A DNA stretch of 64,000 nt from Opitutaceae bacterium (GTDB taxonomy: Bacteria; Verrucomicrobiota; Verrucomicrobiia; Opitutales; Opitutaceae), in contig JAEUHC010000008.1 in assembly GCA_016794785.1 (NCBI GenBank), forward strand, positions 1 to 64,000, in the 5' to 3' direction. Under the pieces are notes generated by a model, which was not told where the DNA came from, made no database searches, and worked only from the letters and a program-made list of their open reading frames with translations. The translations under genes and the position numbers were made by a program. Shown here one piece after another: positions 25,601 through 35,277 of this stretch (positions within the stretch are counted from its first letter, which is position 1; each line of letters begins with the position of its first letter).

Positions 25601-28484
25601 TGCGCTGATCGAAAGGCGCGGCTCGTTCCGCGCACGTCCCACATCCCCCTTGCACCCCAGCCTCCGCCTTCTGCTCCTCACGTTCAGCCTCGCAGCCGGC
25701 CTGCGGGCCGCGCCTTGGCCCGAGGCCGTGAGCGATTTGCCGGCACACCCGGGGCTGCATGCGGGCGTGCTCGCCAACGGCCTGCGGCACTACGCCTTCG
25801 CCAACGCGGAGCCGCGCGACCGCATCTCGCTGCGCCTCGTCGTCGCCGTCGGCTCGCTCCATGAGGCCGACGACGAACGCGGGCTCGCGCACTTCGTCGA
25901 GCACATGGCCTTCCGCTCCACCCGCACGCATCCGGCCGGCTCGCTCGTCGCCGCGCTGCAACGCATGGGCCTCGGGCTCGGCCCCGACAACACCGCGTTC
26001 ACCCTGCCCGACCATACAATCTACCACCTCGAGCTGCCCGATGCGGGCGAGGACACGCTGCGGGAGGGCCTGCGCGTGTTTCGCGAGTATGCGGAGGAAC
26101 TCACATTCGACGCCGCGCTGATCGAGAAGGAACGCGGCGTGATCCTCAGTGAGATGGCCGCGCGCAACTCGCCCGCCCAGCGCAGCGGCCTGGCCAACCT
26201 CGAGTTCCTCTTCCCGGATTCGCGCCACGCGCGCCGGCCGCCGATCGGCACGGTGCAGACCCTCCGCACCATGAAGCGCGCGCAATTCACGGCCTTCTAC
26301 GACGCGTGGTATCGGCCCGAGCGCATGGCGGTGGTGGCCGTGGGCGCGGTGAACCCGGACACTCTCGCGCGCCTCGTCGCCGAGGAACTCGGGCGCATGA
26401 AACCTCGCGGTGAACCGCGCCCCGAGCCCGCGGACCTGGCGCCCGCCACGGCCGCGGAGCCCGATGTGAAGATCTTTGCCGATCCCGGGCTCATCGGCGT
26501 CGGCCTCATGTTTCAGCACCCTATCCCCAGTCCGCGCGGGCCCGACACTCTGGCGCGGCGCGTGACAATGCTGCACGAATCGCTGGCGTTCACGGCGTTC
26601 GCCGCGCGGCTCAACCAGATCGCGGTCTCGCCCGAGGCGTCGTTCGTCAGCCCCGCGGTGGCCATCGGGCCGTTTCTGCCCGGATGGCGCATGGCGAGCC
26701 TCGTCGCCTCCGGGAAAATCGACGACTGGCGCAAGGTCGCCGGCGATCTCGAGATCGAGCATCGCCGCGCGTTTCTCCACGGCTTCACCGCCTCCGAGAT
26801 CGCCGAGGCGCGCGCGAACCATGCCAACAGCATCGAGCAGGCGGTCCGCTCGATGGCCGGGGTGCAGTCGGGCTGGCTGGCGAGCCGCATCGCGGCCTCG
26901 CTCGTGAGCGGCGAGGTGTTTGTGCCGCCCGAGACCTACCAGCGCTCCATCGCGGCGGCGCTCGCGGCCGCCACGCCCGAGGATTGCCTGCGGGCGTTTC
27001 GCGAGGCGTGGACCCACTCGGCGCTCCACGTGTTCGTGAACGCCAACCCGGCGTTTCGCATCACGCGGCACGAATTCGCGGCGGCGCTCAACACCAGCCG
27101 CGAGCGCGAGGCCGCGCCGCGCGACGACCGGCCGCCTCCGCCCTTTGCCTACACCGATTTCGGCCCCGCGGGCCGATTCTTGCGCGACGAGGTGCTCGCC
27201 GACCTCGACGTGCGGCTCACGGAATTTGCGAACGGCGTGCGCTGCAATTTCAAGGCGACGGCCTATGCGCCCGATGTGGTGGAAATCCGTGTGCGTGTCG
27301 GCGAAGGCCGGCTCACGCAGCCGCGCGACCAGCCGGGCCTCGACACCTTTGCCAGCGCCACCTTGGTGGGCGGGGGCCTCGGCCGCCACCCGGCGCCGGA
27401 GGTCGCGCGCATCATCGCGGGCCGCTCTGTCGGCTACGCGTTTCAGGTGGAAGCCGACGCGTTTGTGTTCACCGCCCGCTGCGCGCGGCGCGATCTGCTC
27501 CTGGGCCTGCAGCTGCTGGCCGCCCAGATCACGGACGCGGCCTACCGGCCGGAGACGCAGCGTGAGGCCAACGCACGCCTCGGCTCGATGTTTGGCTCGC
27601 TCCTCGCCTCCCCCAGCGGGCCGCTCATGATGCTCGCGCCACGCCTGCTGCTCCGCGGCGACCCGCGTTTCGGTCCGCCGCTGCCGAACGATACCAGCGC
27701 CCGCACGTTGAAAGAGGTCACCGCGTGGCTCGAACCCCAGTTCAAAAGCGGCGCCATCGAGATGAGCGTGGTCGGCGATGTCCCATGGGACGAAGCGGCG
27801 CCGGCGCTGGCCGCGACTTTCGGCGCACTGCCCGCGCGCGTTCCCCGGGCCGACACCCGTGCTGCGGCCCAAGCGGTGAAGTTCGCCGCGCCGGCCCCGG
27901 CCCCGCACATCATCGCCATCGATCCGAAGCTGGGCCGCGCATCCGTCGTCTGTCTCTGGCCGGTGGCCAGCGTCGTCGATCACCGCGAGGAACGCCGTTG
28001 TCGCGTGCTCGCCCACGTCCTCGCCGACCGGCTCCGCCTCCGCTTGCGGGACGAGCTCGGCACGACCTACACCCCCAGCGCGGGCTTCGCCACTACGCCG
28101 GGCTTTCCCCACGTGAACTACTTTTCCCTCCAAGCCGAGGTCGAGCCCGCGCGCGCGCAGCAGGTGCTCCAAGTCATCCACCGTGAGGTCGCGGCGCTCG
28201 TCGCCCAAGGACCCGGAGCCGATGAGTTCACCCGCGCGCACCAACCCTACATGCAACAGATGGCCGCCGACCGTCGCACCAACATCTATTGGGGCGGCAC
28301 GGTGCTCGACGACGCGCAACAGCATCCCGCGCGGCTCACCGCCGCCCGCGACCGAGTGGAGGATGTCGCCGCCATGCGGCGGGAGGAACTCGCCGTCTTG
28401 GCGAAACGGCACCTGCCCGCGAAGGGCATGTTCACCTTCCTCGGTCTGCCGGTGGCGGTCACGCCCGCTTCCCCACCGCGCTGA
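25590..28484 (+). CDS. M16 family zinc metallopeptidase (second of the pair)
   Basis: Exported two-unit M16 peptidase, up to 964 residues. The ATG at 25590 overlaps the preceding small gene; a TTG at 25650 would start nearer the hydrophobic signal stretch (LRLLLLTFSLAAGLRA), so the true start is uncertain. The zinc motif is HFVEH (His101, Glu104, His105 in the long form) with the likely third ligand Glu181 in IEKERGVILSE. The C-terminal unit has the usual GTTYTPSAGF segment without a second zinc site. It is a diverged paralogue of the upstream M16 gene. The last 26 bases overlap the convergent exosortase gene. Confidence 0.9.
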   Translation: MPSDALIERRGSFRARPTSPLHPSLRLLLLTFSLAAGLRAAPWPEAVSDLPAHPGLHAGVLANGLRHYAFANAEPRDRISLRLVVAVGSLHEADDERGLAHFVEHMAFRSTRTHPAGSLVAALQRMGLGLGPDNTAFTLPDHTIYHLELPDAGEDTLREGLRVFREYAEELTFDAALIEKERGVILSEMAARNSPAQRSGLANLEFLFPDSRHARRPPIGTVQTLRTMKRAQFTAFYDAWYRPERMAVVAVGAVNPDTLARLVAEELGRMKPRGEPRPEPADLAPATAAEPDVKIFADPGLIGVGLMFQHPIPSPRGPDTLARRVTMLHESLAFTAFAARLNQIAVSPEASFVSPAVAIGPFLPGWRMASLVASGKIDDWRKVAGDLEIEHRRAFLHGFTASEIAEARANHANSIEQAVRSMAGVQSGWLASRIAASLVSGEVFVPPETYQRSIAAALAAATPEDCLRAFREAWTHSALHVFVNANPAFRITRHEFAAALNTSREREAAPRDDRPPPPFAYTDFGPAGRFLRDEVLADLDVRLTEFANGVRCNFKATAYAPDVVEIRVRVGEGRLTQPRDQPGLDTFASATLVGGGLGRHPAPEVARIIAGRSVGYAFQVEADAFVFTARCARRDLLLGLQLLAAQITDAAYRPETQREANARLGSMFGSLLASPSGPLMMLAPRLLLRGDPRFGPPLPNDTSARTLKEVTAWLEPQFKSGAIEMSVVGDVPWDEAAPALAATFGALPARVPRADTRAAAQAVKFAAPAPAPHIIAIDPKLGRASVVCLWPVASVVDHREERRCRVLAHVLADRLRLRLRDELGTTYTPSAGFATTPGFPHVNYFSLQAEVEPARAQQVLQVIHREVAALVAQGPGADEFTRAHQPYMQQMAADRRTNIYWGGTVLDDAQQHPARLTAARDRVEDVAAMRREELAVLAKRHLPAKGMFTFLGLPVAVTPASPPR

Positions 28485-29442
28485 GCCGGAGGTTCAGCAC
28501 CGGCAGCAATACCAGGAGCCCGACGGTCGTCAGGCCCAGCACTGCGTAGCCCGCCGCATCGTGGACGAAGCCCGCGATCGACTCCGGGCCGTGGTGCCAC
28601 GCCCACGCCGTGAGGAAAAGGCTGCGGCCGAGGTTCGTGACGAACGCCAGCAGCAGCGCCGCGGCGACGAGCGCGATTTTTTTCCAGAAGCGATCAAGGA
28701 ACACCGCCGCGAGGAACGAACCCGCGAACAGGCAGGCCGTGAGCGAGCGGATGCCGGAGCACGCATCCTCCACCCCCACGTTGCCATTGGGCAGCACGAG
28801 CACGTTGCCCTGCTGCTCCAGCGGCAGGCCGAGCAGGTCGAAGACAAACGCGACCACCGTCACGACCTTGTGCAGGAGGAAAAGGTTGAGCTGGGTCTCG
28901 ACCGCCGAGACGAGCGGCGCCGATACGATCCACACGAGCACGGGAAAAAGAAACCACGCCGCCAGCCGGACCCGCGCATCGCTCCCGAAACCCGCCGCCA
29001 GCGGCGCGGGCGATTCCGGCGCGGAGAAAAAAATCAACGGCAGCGCCATCGCCGCCGCGCCGAGCGTCAGCGCCAGCGTCGCCGGTTGCGACGCTCCGGC
29101 ACTCGCGCGCAACAGCGCCCCCAGAAGAAACATCAGCGCCCCGCCCGCGAGTGCCACCGTCGCGGCGCCGCGCCCCAGCCAGGCCCCCGCGCCGCTCGCG
29201 CGCGGGCTGCCCACCGCCGCGCACGCGTGCACCGCCGCCACGATGCGCGGCCAGCGGTCGCGCACGACGAAGAACACGAAGAACGGCACGAGCCAGCCGA
29301 ACGCGTAGTCGGGCTTGGCCCGCCACCACGCGCTCTGGTCCCAAGCGACGAACGCAAAAAATCCCGCCGCCAGCCCGAGCGCCGCGCGCAGCGTCGGCGG
29401 CACGGTTGCAGGCTGGGGCGGCGCAGTGGACTCAGGCGTCAT
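28459..29442 (-). CDS. Exosortase/archaeosortase family transpeptidase
   Basis: Multi-pass inner-membrane protein of 327 residues, about eight helices. The catalytic Cys is Cys228 in GVEDACSGIRSL; the conserved Arg is in VTNLGRSLFL and the His in FVHDAAGY. These match the exosortase core that sorts PEP-CTERM proteins to the cell surface in Gram-negative bacteria. No PEP-CTERM protein or EPS gene is visible in the window, so substrates must be elsewhere. Met at 29442 was preferred; another lies 6 codons upstream. Which exosortase subtype it is cannot be decided here. Confidence 0.9.
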   Translation of the reverse strand: MTPESTAPPQPATVPPTLRAALGLAAGFFAFVAWDQSAWWRAKPDYAFGWLVPFFVFFVVRDRWPRIVAAVHACAAVGSPRASGAGAWLGRGAATVALAGGALMFLLGALLRASAGASQPATLALTLGAAAMALPLIFFSAPESPAPLAAGFGSDARVRLAAWFLFPVLVWIVSAPLVSAVETQLNLFLLHKVVTVVAFVFDLLGLPLEQQGNVLVLPNGNVGVEDACSGIRSLTACLFAGSFLAAVFLDRFWKKIALVAAALLLAFVTNLGRSLFLTAWAWHHGPESIAGFVHDAAGYAVLGLTTVGLLVLLPVLNLRLSAVGKRA

Positions 29443-29525
29443 CGCGCGAATGCGAACCACCGCGCGGTGCGGATGCGAGTCTGTTCCTGTCCGGAACAGC
29501 CCTCTTCGGCAGAAGCAGGATTACC

Positions 29526-30848
29526 TCACACCCGCGCCACCACGATCGAGGCGTTCGTGCCGCCGAAGCCGAAGCTGTTGGCGAGCGCGGCGCGCACGTC
29601 TCGCTTCACGGCGATGTTGGGCGTGACGTTCAGCCCCAGCTCGGCGATCACCGGATCAATGTTCTCCAAGTTGATCGTCGGCGGGACGAGGCCGTGGTGG
29701 ATCGCCTGCACGGCGGCGAAGACGCCCATCGCGCCCGCGGCGCCGAGGAGGTGGCCGGTCATCGACTTCACCCCGCTCACGTTGAGGCTCGCCTTGGCGT
29801 CGGCAAACACGGTCGCGATCGCGGTCGCTTCCTCGCCGTCGCCGCCGGGCGTGGAGGTCGCGTGCGCCGAGACGTAGTCGATCTCGGTCGGCGCGAGGCC
29901 GGCGCGGTCGAGGGCCATGCGCATCGAGCGGGCGGAGCCCTCGGCGCCGGGCGCGAGCGAGGAGAGATGATAGGCGTCGGCCGAGGCGCCGTAGCCGCGC
30001 AGCTCGGCGTAGATGCGCGCGCCGCGGCGGCGGGCATGCTCCAGCTCCTCCAGCACAAAGACCACCGCGCCCTCCGAGAGCACGAAGCCGTCGCGATCCT
30101 TGTCGTAGGGGCGCGAGGCTTTTTCCGGCGCATCGTTGCGCGTGGAGAGCGCGCGCATCTGGGCAAAGGCCCCGATCGCGAGCGGCGTCACGGTCGATTC
30201 CGCGCCCCCGGCGATCATCAGGTCCACATCGCCGCGCGCGATGGCGGCGGCGGCCTCGCCGAGCGCATGGCCGCTCGTGGCGCACGCGGAGGCCACGCTC
30301 ATGTTGGGCCCGCGCGCGTCGAGCAGCAGGCTGACCTGGCCGGCGAGGAGGTTGGGCGCGATTTGGATGATGAAGAAGGGGGAGATTTTCCGAAAGCCGC
30401 CGGCTTTCCACGTGTCGTGCATCGCCTCCATCTCGGGCAGGCCGCCCAAGCCGACGCCGAGGTTCACGCCCATGCGCTCGGGTGCGAAGGCCCCGCGGTG
30501 CGCATCCAGCCCCGAGTCCGCGTAGGCCTCGACCGCCGCGCCGACGCCGAGGTGCGTGAACCGGCCGAACTTCTTCACATCCTTCTGGGTGAGCGCCTGC
30601 ATCATCGGCTCGCCCGCCGCCCCGCGCGGACGCAAGGGAGCCGGCAACGGCCTGGCGGGATCGAAATGCCTGACCTCGCCCGCAATCTGCGCCGTGCAGC
30701 CGGTCGCATCGAAGCGAGTCACGCGCCCGATGCCGCTGCGGCCGGCGGCGAGCGAACCCCAGGTCTCGGCGGCGGTGTTGCCACAGGGGGTCACGGCCCC
30801 GAGACCGGTGATAACGACGCGACGGTGCTGGGTGGTGGGCGAAGACAT
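29526..30848 (-). CDS. fabF: Beta-ketoacyl-ACP synthase II
   Basis: Condensing enzyme of type II fatty acid synthesis that elongates acyl-ACP with malonyl-ACP; about 440 residues. The Cys-His-His triad is visible in SVASACATSGHA, HATSTPGGD and MTGHLLGAAG, and the C-terminal NSFGFGGTNAS glycine loop is intact. The start is the Met of MSSPTTQHRRVVITGLG; another Met two codons upstream is equally possible. It is divergent from the PpiD-like gene across about 150 bp. No acpP or fabG is beside it, so it could also be a KAS of a secondary pathway, but it looks like ordinary FabF. Confidence 0.92.
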   Translation of the reverse strand: MSSPTTQHRRVVITGLGAVTPCGNTAAETWGSLAAGRSGIGRVTRFDATGCTAQIAGEVRHFDPARPLPAPLRPRGAAGEPMMQALTQKDVKKFGRFTHLGVGAAVEAYADSGLDAHRGAFAPERMGVNLGVGLGGLPEMEAMHDTWKAGGFRKISPFFIIQIAPNLLAGQVSLLLDARGPNMSVASACATSGHALGEAAAAIARGDVDLMIAGGAESTVTPLAIGAFAQMRALSTRNDAPEKASRPYDKDRDGFVLSEGAVVFVLEELEHARRRGARIYAELRGYGASADAYHLSSLAPGAEGSARSMRMALDRAGLAPTEIDYVSAHATSTPGGDGEEATAIATVFADAKASLNVSGVKSMTGHLLGAAGAMGVFAAVQAIHHGLVPPTINLENIDPVIAELGLNVTPNIAVKRDVRAALANSFGFGGTNASIVVARV

Positions 30849-30995
30849 CGGCATGGGCAAAATGCGGTTCGGCCAAAGACGCCCGGGCCGGGCGATTCGG
30901 CAAGCTTCCTTTTCCCGGCGCCTCATCCGGGCCGGCGAGGCACTTCGCCCTTGCCAGCGGCGGGGTCCGACCTAGCTTCCGACGTTTTCCCCTCC

Positions 30996-32696
30996 ATGAT
31001 CACTTGGATCCAGAAATACTTCCAGCATCACTTCAAAGGCGTCTTCGCCGTCTTGCTGGGGGTTCTCATCGTTGCGTTTGTCTTCACGATCGGCGCCGGC
31101 GGCGGCACCAGTTCGTCAGACCGACTCTCGGTGCCGCGGCCGTTCTTCGGCTACAACCTGAACCTGCAATCCGATGTGCAGAAAATCTCGCGTGAGGCCG
31201 AAATCAGCGTGGGCCTGCGCTATGGCTCGATGATGATGTTCCAGATCGGCGCGGAGCAGCTGCAGATGTTTGCCTTCAACCGCACCGCGATGCTGCACCT
31301 CGCCGACCAGTGGCACATCCCGCCCGCGACCGAGGAAGAGCTGAAAAAACAGATCTCCGGCCTGCGCGAGTTCGCCGGCCAGGACGGCAAGTTCGACCAA
31401 GCCGCCTACTCCCGCTACCGCGACCGGCTCAAGGCCAGCCCCCGCACCTCCGGCCTCACCGAGGCTGATGTGCTGCGTGTCATCAGCGACGATGTCCGCG
31501 CCGAGAAGGTCCAGAAGCTCCTCGTCGGCCCGGGCTACGTGCAGCCCTTTGAGATCAAAAACTACCTCAACGATCAGGACACGCTCTGGACGATCGCCAC
31601 CGCCACGGCCGACTACACCGCCTTCAAACCCGAGATCAAACCGACGGACGCCGAGCTGGCGCAGTTCTTCGAGCAATCCGGCAGCCGCTACGACACGCCC
31701 CCCCGCGTGGCCGTCAGCTATCTCGAATTCCCCGCCCTCCCGCTCGTCGCCGACATCAAGGTGACCGACGAGGAAGTGCGGAAGTTCTACGACCAGAACC
31801 CCGCCCGTTTCCCCAAGCCCGCCGATGCCGCCAAGGCCGCGCAACCCGCGGCCCCCGCGATCACACCGGCGATTGATTCCTCGGCCGACTTCGCGGCAGT
31901 GCGCGCCCAGGTCGAATCCGAGCTGAAACTTGACCGCGCCCGCAAGCTCGCCGCCAAGGCCGCCAGCGACACCCAGCTCGCCCTCCACAACGCCGGAGCC
32001 AAGACCCCGGCCGCCATCGAGGCCTTTCTCGCCGAACGCAAGCTCACCCTCAAGGCGCTCCCGCCCTTCGCACGGGAAGCCGCGCCGCTGGAGCTGAGCG
32101 GTTCCCCGCAGATTGCCGCCGAGGCCTTCAGCCTGAACAAGGACCGCCTCATCTCCGATCCGCTCGCGACGCCCACCGGCGCCGTCCTGCTTTATTGGCG
32201 CGAATCGCTGCCGTCGACCAAGCCCCTCCTTCAGAATGTGCGCGACGCTGTCACCGCCGACTACATCGAGAGTGAGCGGCGCAAACGCTTCATCGAGGCC
32301 GGCCGCGCCGTGAAGGCGCAGCTCGAGGCGCGCCTCAAGGCCGGCGACACCATGGAGCAGGCCGTGGCCGCCGCCTCCGGCGCGGGCTTGAAACTCGAGG
32401 CCAAAGCCTTCGAGCCCTTCTCCGCCCGCACCCGCGCGCAAGGCGTCGACCAGACCATCCTCGGCGCCCTCGGCCGACTCGAAAAGGGCCGCCTCTCCGA
32501 CATGGTCTCCGCCGCCGACAAGGGCGTCTTCGTTTACGCCTTGGAGAAAAAGGCCCCCGACACCTCCGAGGCCAACCCGCTATATGTGGACGCCCGCACC
32601 CAGTTCGCCGACGATTTCGGCAGCTTCGCCGGCAACGCCTACCTCCGGGAGCTGGTCGAGCAGGAGCTGAAGCGCTCCGAGCCCAAGGGTCAGTAA
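30996..32696 (+). CDS. PpiD/SurA-like periplasmic chaperone (SurA N-terminal domain)
   Basis: A 566-residue protein anchored by one N-terminal helix (FAVLLGVLIVAFVFTIGAG), with the rest in the periplasm. The following region (ISREAEISVGLRYG to LLVGPGYVQPFEIKNYL) matches the SurA-N-like chaperone domain of PpiD. A recognisable parvulin PPIase motif is not seen, so it is probably a chaperone without isomerase activity. The start is ATG 30996, 7 codons before the anchor. It is followed by a clear intrinsic terminator at 32738. It likely helps fold outer-membrane proteins such as the receptors in this window. Confidence 0.8.
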   Translation: MITWIQKYFQHHFKGVFAVLLGVLIVAFVFTIGAGGGTSSSDRLSVPRPFFGYNLNLQSDVQKISREAEISVGLRYGSMMMFQIGAEQLQMFAFNRTAMLHLADQWHIPPATEEELKKQISGLREFAGQDGKFDQAAYSRYRDRLKASPRTSGLTEADVLRVISDDVRAEKVQKLLVGPGYVQPFEIKNYLNDQDTLWTIATATADYTAFKPEIKPTDAELAQFFEQSGSRYDTPPRVAVSYLEFPALPLVADIKVTDEEVRKFYDQNPARFPKPADAAKAAQPAAPAITPAIDSSADFAAVRAQVESELKLDRARKLAAKAASDTQLALHNAGAKTPAAIEAFLAERKLTLKALPPFAREAAPLELSGSPQIAAEAFSLNKDRLISDPLATPTGAVLLYWRESLPSTKPLLQNVRDAVTADYIESERRKRFIEAGRAVKAQLEARLKAGDTMEQAVAAASGAGLKLEAKAFEPFSARTRAQGVDQTILGALGRLEKGRLSDMVSAADKGVFVYALEKKAPDTSEANPLYVDARTQFADDFGSFAGNAYLRELVEQELKRSEPKGQ

Positions 32697-32737
32697 CCCT
32701 TCTCCGCCGCCGGACCTCCCGTCGGCGTCTCCTTTCC

Positions 32738-32774
32738 GCCCGTGCCGCCACCGCGCAGCACGGGCTTTTATTTT
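32738..32774 (+). terminator. Intrinsic terminator after the PpiD-like gene
   Basis: The 8-bp inverted repeat GCCCGTGC (32738-32745) and GCACGGGC (32758-32765) has a 12-nt loop and is followed by TTTTATTTT. This is the best rho-independent terminator in the window. Confidence 0.8.
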
Positions 32775-32803
32775 GCACAGTGTTGGTGCATGACTGGTGC
32801 GCC

Positions 32804-33052
32804 ATGCCGATTCGCTTCTACGCGCCGCTCCAACCGCCGTGCAAACTCTGCGGCCCGGGATTCGAGCATCGATTGCCCGCGGGCGCTCCCGATCTCGAGG
32901 CCTGCCCGAAATGCGGCCTCGCCGTCCGCCCCGCCGGCCCGCAGCCGGTAAGTTCGCCGAAACTTTCCGCGCCGCTTTCCGTCTCGCGCGCCAAGCAGGC
33001 CGGCTTCACCGTGCTCAAGCGCACGCCCGGGGGTGAGTATGAAAGGCAGTAA
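32804..33052 (+). CDS. Small zinc-ribbon protein (FmdB-type)
   Basis: An 82-residue protein with two CxxC pairs, Cys13/Cys16 (PCKLCGPGFE) and Cys34/Cys37 (EACPKCGLA), the arrangement of the FmdB-type zinc ribbon. The C-terminal tail ends in VLKRTPGGEYER, where family members commonly have a conserved short basic segment. ATG 32804 was chosen because MPIRFYAP matches the usual short N-terminus; an upstream start at 32780 overlaps the terminator region. The family's role is unproven and is often called putative regulatory protein. Confidence 0.75.
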   Translation: MPIRFYAPLQPPCKLCGPGFEHRLPAGAPDLEACPKCGLAVRPAGPQPVSSPKLSAPLSVSRAKQAGFTVLKRTPGGEYERQ

Positions 33053-33112
33053 CTTTCTCTCGCCCTCTGTGTTGTCCCCTGCATCACCTTCCGACCGCCC
33101 CTTTCACTTCTC

Positions 33113-34606
33113 ATGCTTCGCTCATTCGCCCGCACCCTGCCCGTCCTCGCCCTCCTGATTGCTCCCGCCGTGGGCCAGACTACCGGCGAAAAGCCCTTCA
33201 CCTTGGAGGAGGCCATCGCGCTCGCGCTCAAGAAGAATTTCGATCTGCAAGTGCAGGCCTTCACGGTTGAGAATGCCAAGGACACCGTCGCGATTCAGGA
33301 GGCGGCCTTTGACCCCACCATCAATGCCAACGTCCGCCGCAACCTGAATCAGCAGGCCTCCACCACCAGCGCGCTCGACGGCACCGCCTCGACCGGCCCG
33401 CGCAACGACGGCACGACGATGAGCGTCGGCGCCACCCTGCCCCGCATCGCCGCCACCAACGGCAGCGTGAGCGTCAGCACGAATCTCACGCGCAGCGCGA
33501 CCAACTCGCGAAATTCACTCGTCAATCCGAGTTTCGGCCACGGCGTCTCCGCCTCCCTGAACCAGCCCTTGCTCAATGGCGCCGGCCGCCACGCCGCCAC
33601 CGCCGCGCTCGAGCGCGCCAAGCTCGGCTTCAACATCGCGAGCATCAATTACAAGAGCCGCGTCCTCTCCCTCATCGCCGACACCGAGAACGCCTACTAC
33701 AACCTCGTCGCCGCCCGGGAGACCCTCCGCATCCGTCAGCTCACCCACGAATACAACCTGAAGCTCTTCGAGGAAAACAAAGCCCGCCGCACCACCGGCG
33801 TCGCCACTGATCTCGATGTCCTTTCCGCCGAAGTCGGTGTCGCCAACGCGCGCCGCGGCATCGTCCAGGCGGAGCAGACCGCCCGCGACGCCGAGGATCG
33901 CCTGCTGAACTTGATCAACCTGCCCAACTTCGATCAGCGCATCGGCGCCGTGGCTTTCGACGAGTATCGCGAAAAGGCCCCGACCTTCGCCGAGGCCTAC
34001 AAACGCGCCCGCGACTTCTACCCCGAAAGCCTCTCGACCGAGGAAGCCATCAAGCAACTCCAGCTCGACCTCGAGACCGCCCGCCGCAATCAGCTCCCGA
34101 CCCTCGATCTCAACGCCTCCCTCGGCTACACCGCGCGGGCCACCAACGTCAGCTACGGCCAGGCCATCGCCAATCTCCCGAACGATCACGGCAACAACTG
34201 GTCGGTCGGCCTCACCTACTCCACGCCCTGGGGCCGCCACGCCGACAAGGCCCGCTACCGCACCGCGCAGACCAACCTCGCCTCGCGCAAGCTCCAGCTG
34301 GAGCAGCTTGAGCAGACCCTCCTCGTCAACGTCCGCACTTCCGTCCGTGCCGTCGAGAGCAACCTCGCCGCCGTCGAGATCGCCGGCAAGGCCACCGAAC
34401 TCGCCGCGCGCCAATACGAACAACAAAAGGCGCGCTTCGACGCCGGACTTTCCACGAGCCGCCTGGTGCTCCTCGCCCAGGACGACCTCGAAACCAGCCG
34501 TTTCCAGGAGCTGAGCGCCCGGGTCGCCCTCCGCCGCGCCGTCGCCGAGCTCCACCGCCTCGAAGGCACCTCGCTCGATCGCTTCCGGGTGCAACTGCCG
34601 CAGTAA
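33113..34606 (+). CDS. TolC-family outer-membrane efflux protein
   Basis: Outer-membrane channel component, 497 residues, with a signal peptide (LPVLALLIAPAVGQ). FTLEEAIALALKKNFDLQVQ is the typical first helix of the outer-membrane efflux family. Two long alpha-helical repeats (around residues 180-280 and 380-490) contain heptads rich in Ala, Glu, Gln and Arg. No membrane-fusion or inner-membrane pump gene is adjacent, so partner and substrate are unknown. Confidence 0.88.
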   Translation: MLRSFARTLPVLALLIAPAVGQTTGEKPFTLEEAIALALKKNFDLQVQAFTVENAKDTVAIQEAAFDPTINANVRRNLNQQASTTSALDGTASTGPRNDGTTMSVGATLPRIAATNGSVSVSTNLTRSATNSRNSLVNPSFGHGVSASLNQPLLNGAGRHAATAALERAKLGFNIASINYKSRVLSLIADTENAYYNLVAARETLRIRQLTHEYNLKLFEENKARRTTGVATDLDVLSAEVGVANARRGIVQAEQTARDAEDRLLNLINLPNFDQRIGAVAFDEYREKAPTFAEAYKRARDFYPESLSTEEAIKQLQLDLETARRNQLPTLDLNASLGYTARATNVSYGQAIANLPNDHGNNWSVGLTYSTPWGRHADKARYRTAQTNLASRKLQLEQLEQTLLVNVRTSVRAVESNLAAVEIAGKATELAARQYEQQKARFDAGLSTSRLVLLAQDDLETSRFQELSARVALRRAVAELHRLEGTSLDRFRVQLPQ

Positions 34607-34683
34607 GGGGCGCGGAACGGGAAAGCGCTTCGCGCGATTACGCGCTCGCCGCCGCCCAAGGCCGCGCCTTCATTCGCGCCCGC

Positions 34684-35265
34684 ATGGCCGCGTCCCTTCT
34701 CGCCCGTCTTTTTTTCTGGCTGTGGTTCGGTGCGGCCCTGGCCGCCGGCTACCTCGGCTGGCTTCAAAAGCTGCCACCCCTCGCCGTGCCGGCGATCGTC
34801 CTCGGTCTGTCGGGGATTTTGATTTCCGCCTATCTCCGTGTCGGCGCCGTCCGCGCTTGGGTCGATGCCATTGATCTCCGCGCGCTGGTGCTGCTGCACC
34901 TCACGCGCTTCGTCGGCATCTACTTTCTCGTGCTGCACCAGCGGGGCGAGCTGCCCTATGCGTTCGCGGTGCCCGGTGGCATCGGCGACATCATCGTGGC
35001 CGCCGTGGCGCTGCCGGTCGCTTTCGCGCCGCTGGAGCCGGCCGCGCGCCGCCGCGTGATCCGCATCTGGAACGTAGTCGGCCTCGTGGACATCCTCCTG
35101 GTCGTCGCCACCGCCGTGCGCCTCAACCTCGCCGACCCCGGCCAGCTCCGCGCCCTGCTGCGCCTGCCGCTGAGCCTGCTGCCGACCTTGCTCGTGCCGC
35201 TCATCATCGCCACGCATATCATCATCTTTGTGCGCCTCGCCCGCACGGAGCGGGGCGAAGGCTGA
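34684..35265 (+). CDS. Multi-pass membrane protein, unknown function
   Basis: A 193-residue protein with about six hydrophobic segments (for example LFFWLWFGAALAAGYLGWL, VPAIVLGLSGILISAYL and LLPTLLVPLIIATHIIIFV). Between them is the block FVGIYFLVLHQRGELPYAFAVPGGIGDIIVA, which looks conserved; I do not recognise the family. It lies 77 bp after the TolC-family gene and converges on miaA with a 12-bp gap. Nothing in the context gives its role. Confidence 0.8.
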   Translation: MAASLLARLFFWLWFGAALAAGYLGWLQKLPPLAVPAIVLGLSGILISAYLRVGAVRAWVDAIDLRALVLLHLTRFVGIYFLVLHQRGELPYAFAVPGGIGDIIVAAVALPVAFAPLEPAARRRVIRIWNVVGLVDILLVVATAVRLNLADPGQLRALLRLPLSLLPTLLVPLIIATHIIIFVRLARTERGEG

Positions 35266-35277
35266 TTTCGCGCGGCG

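Noticed and set aside
25389..28412. 1007-codon minus-strand frame opposite the second M16 gene
   Set aside because: No motif; the plus strand carries the zinc site and full domain pattern.
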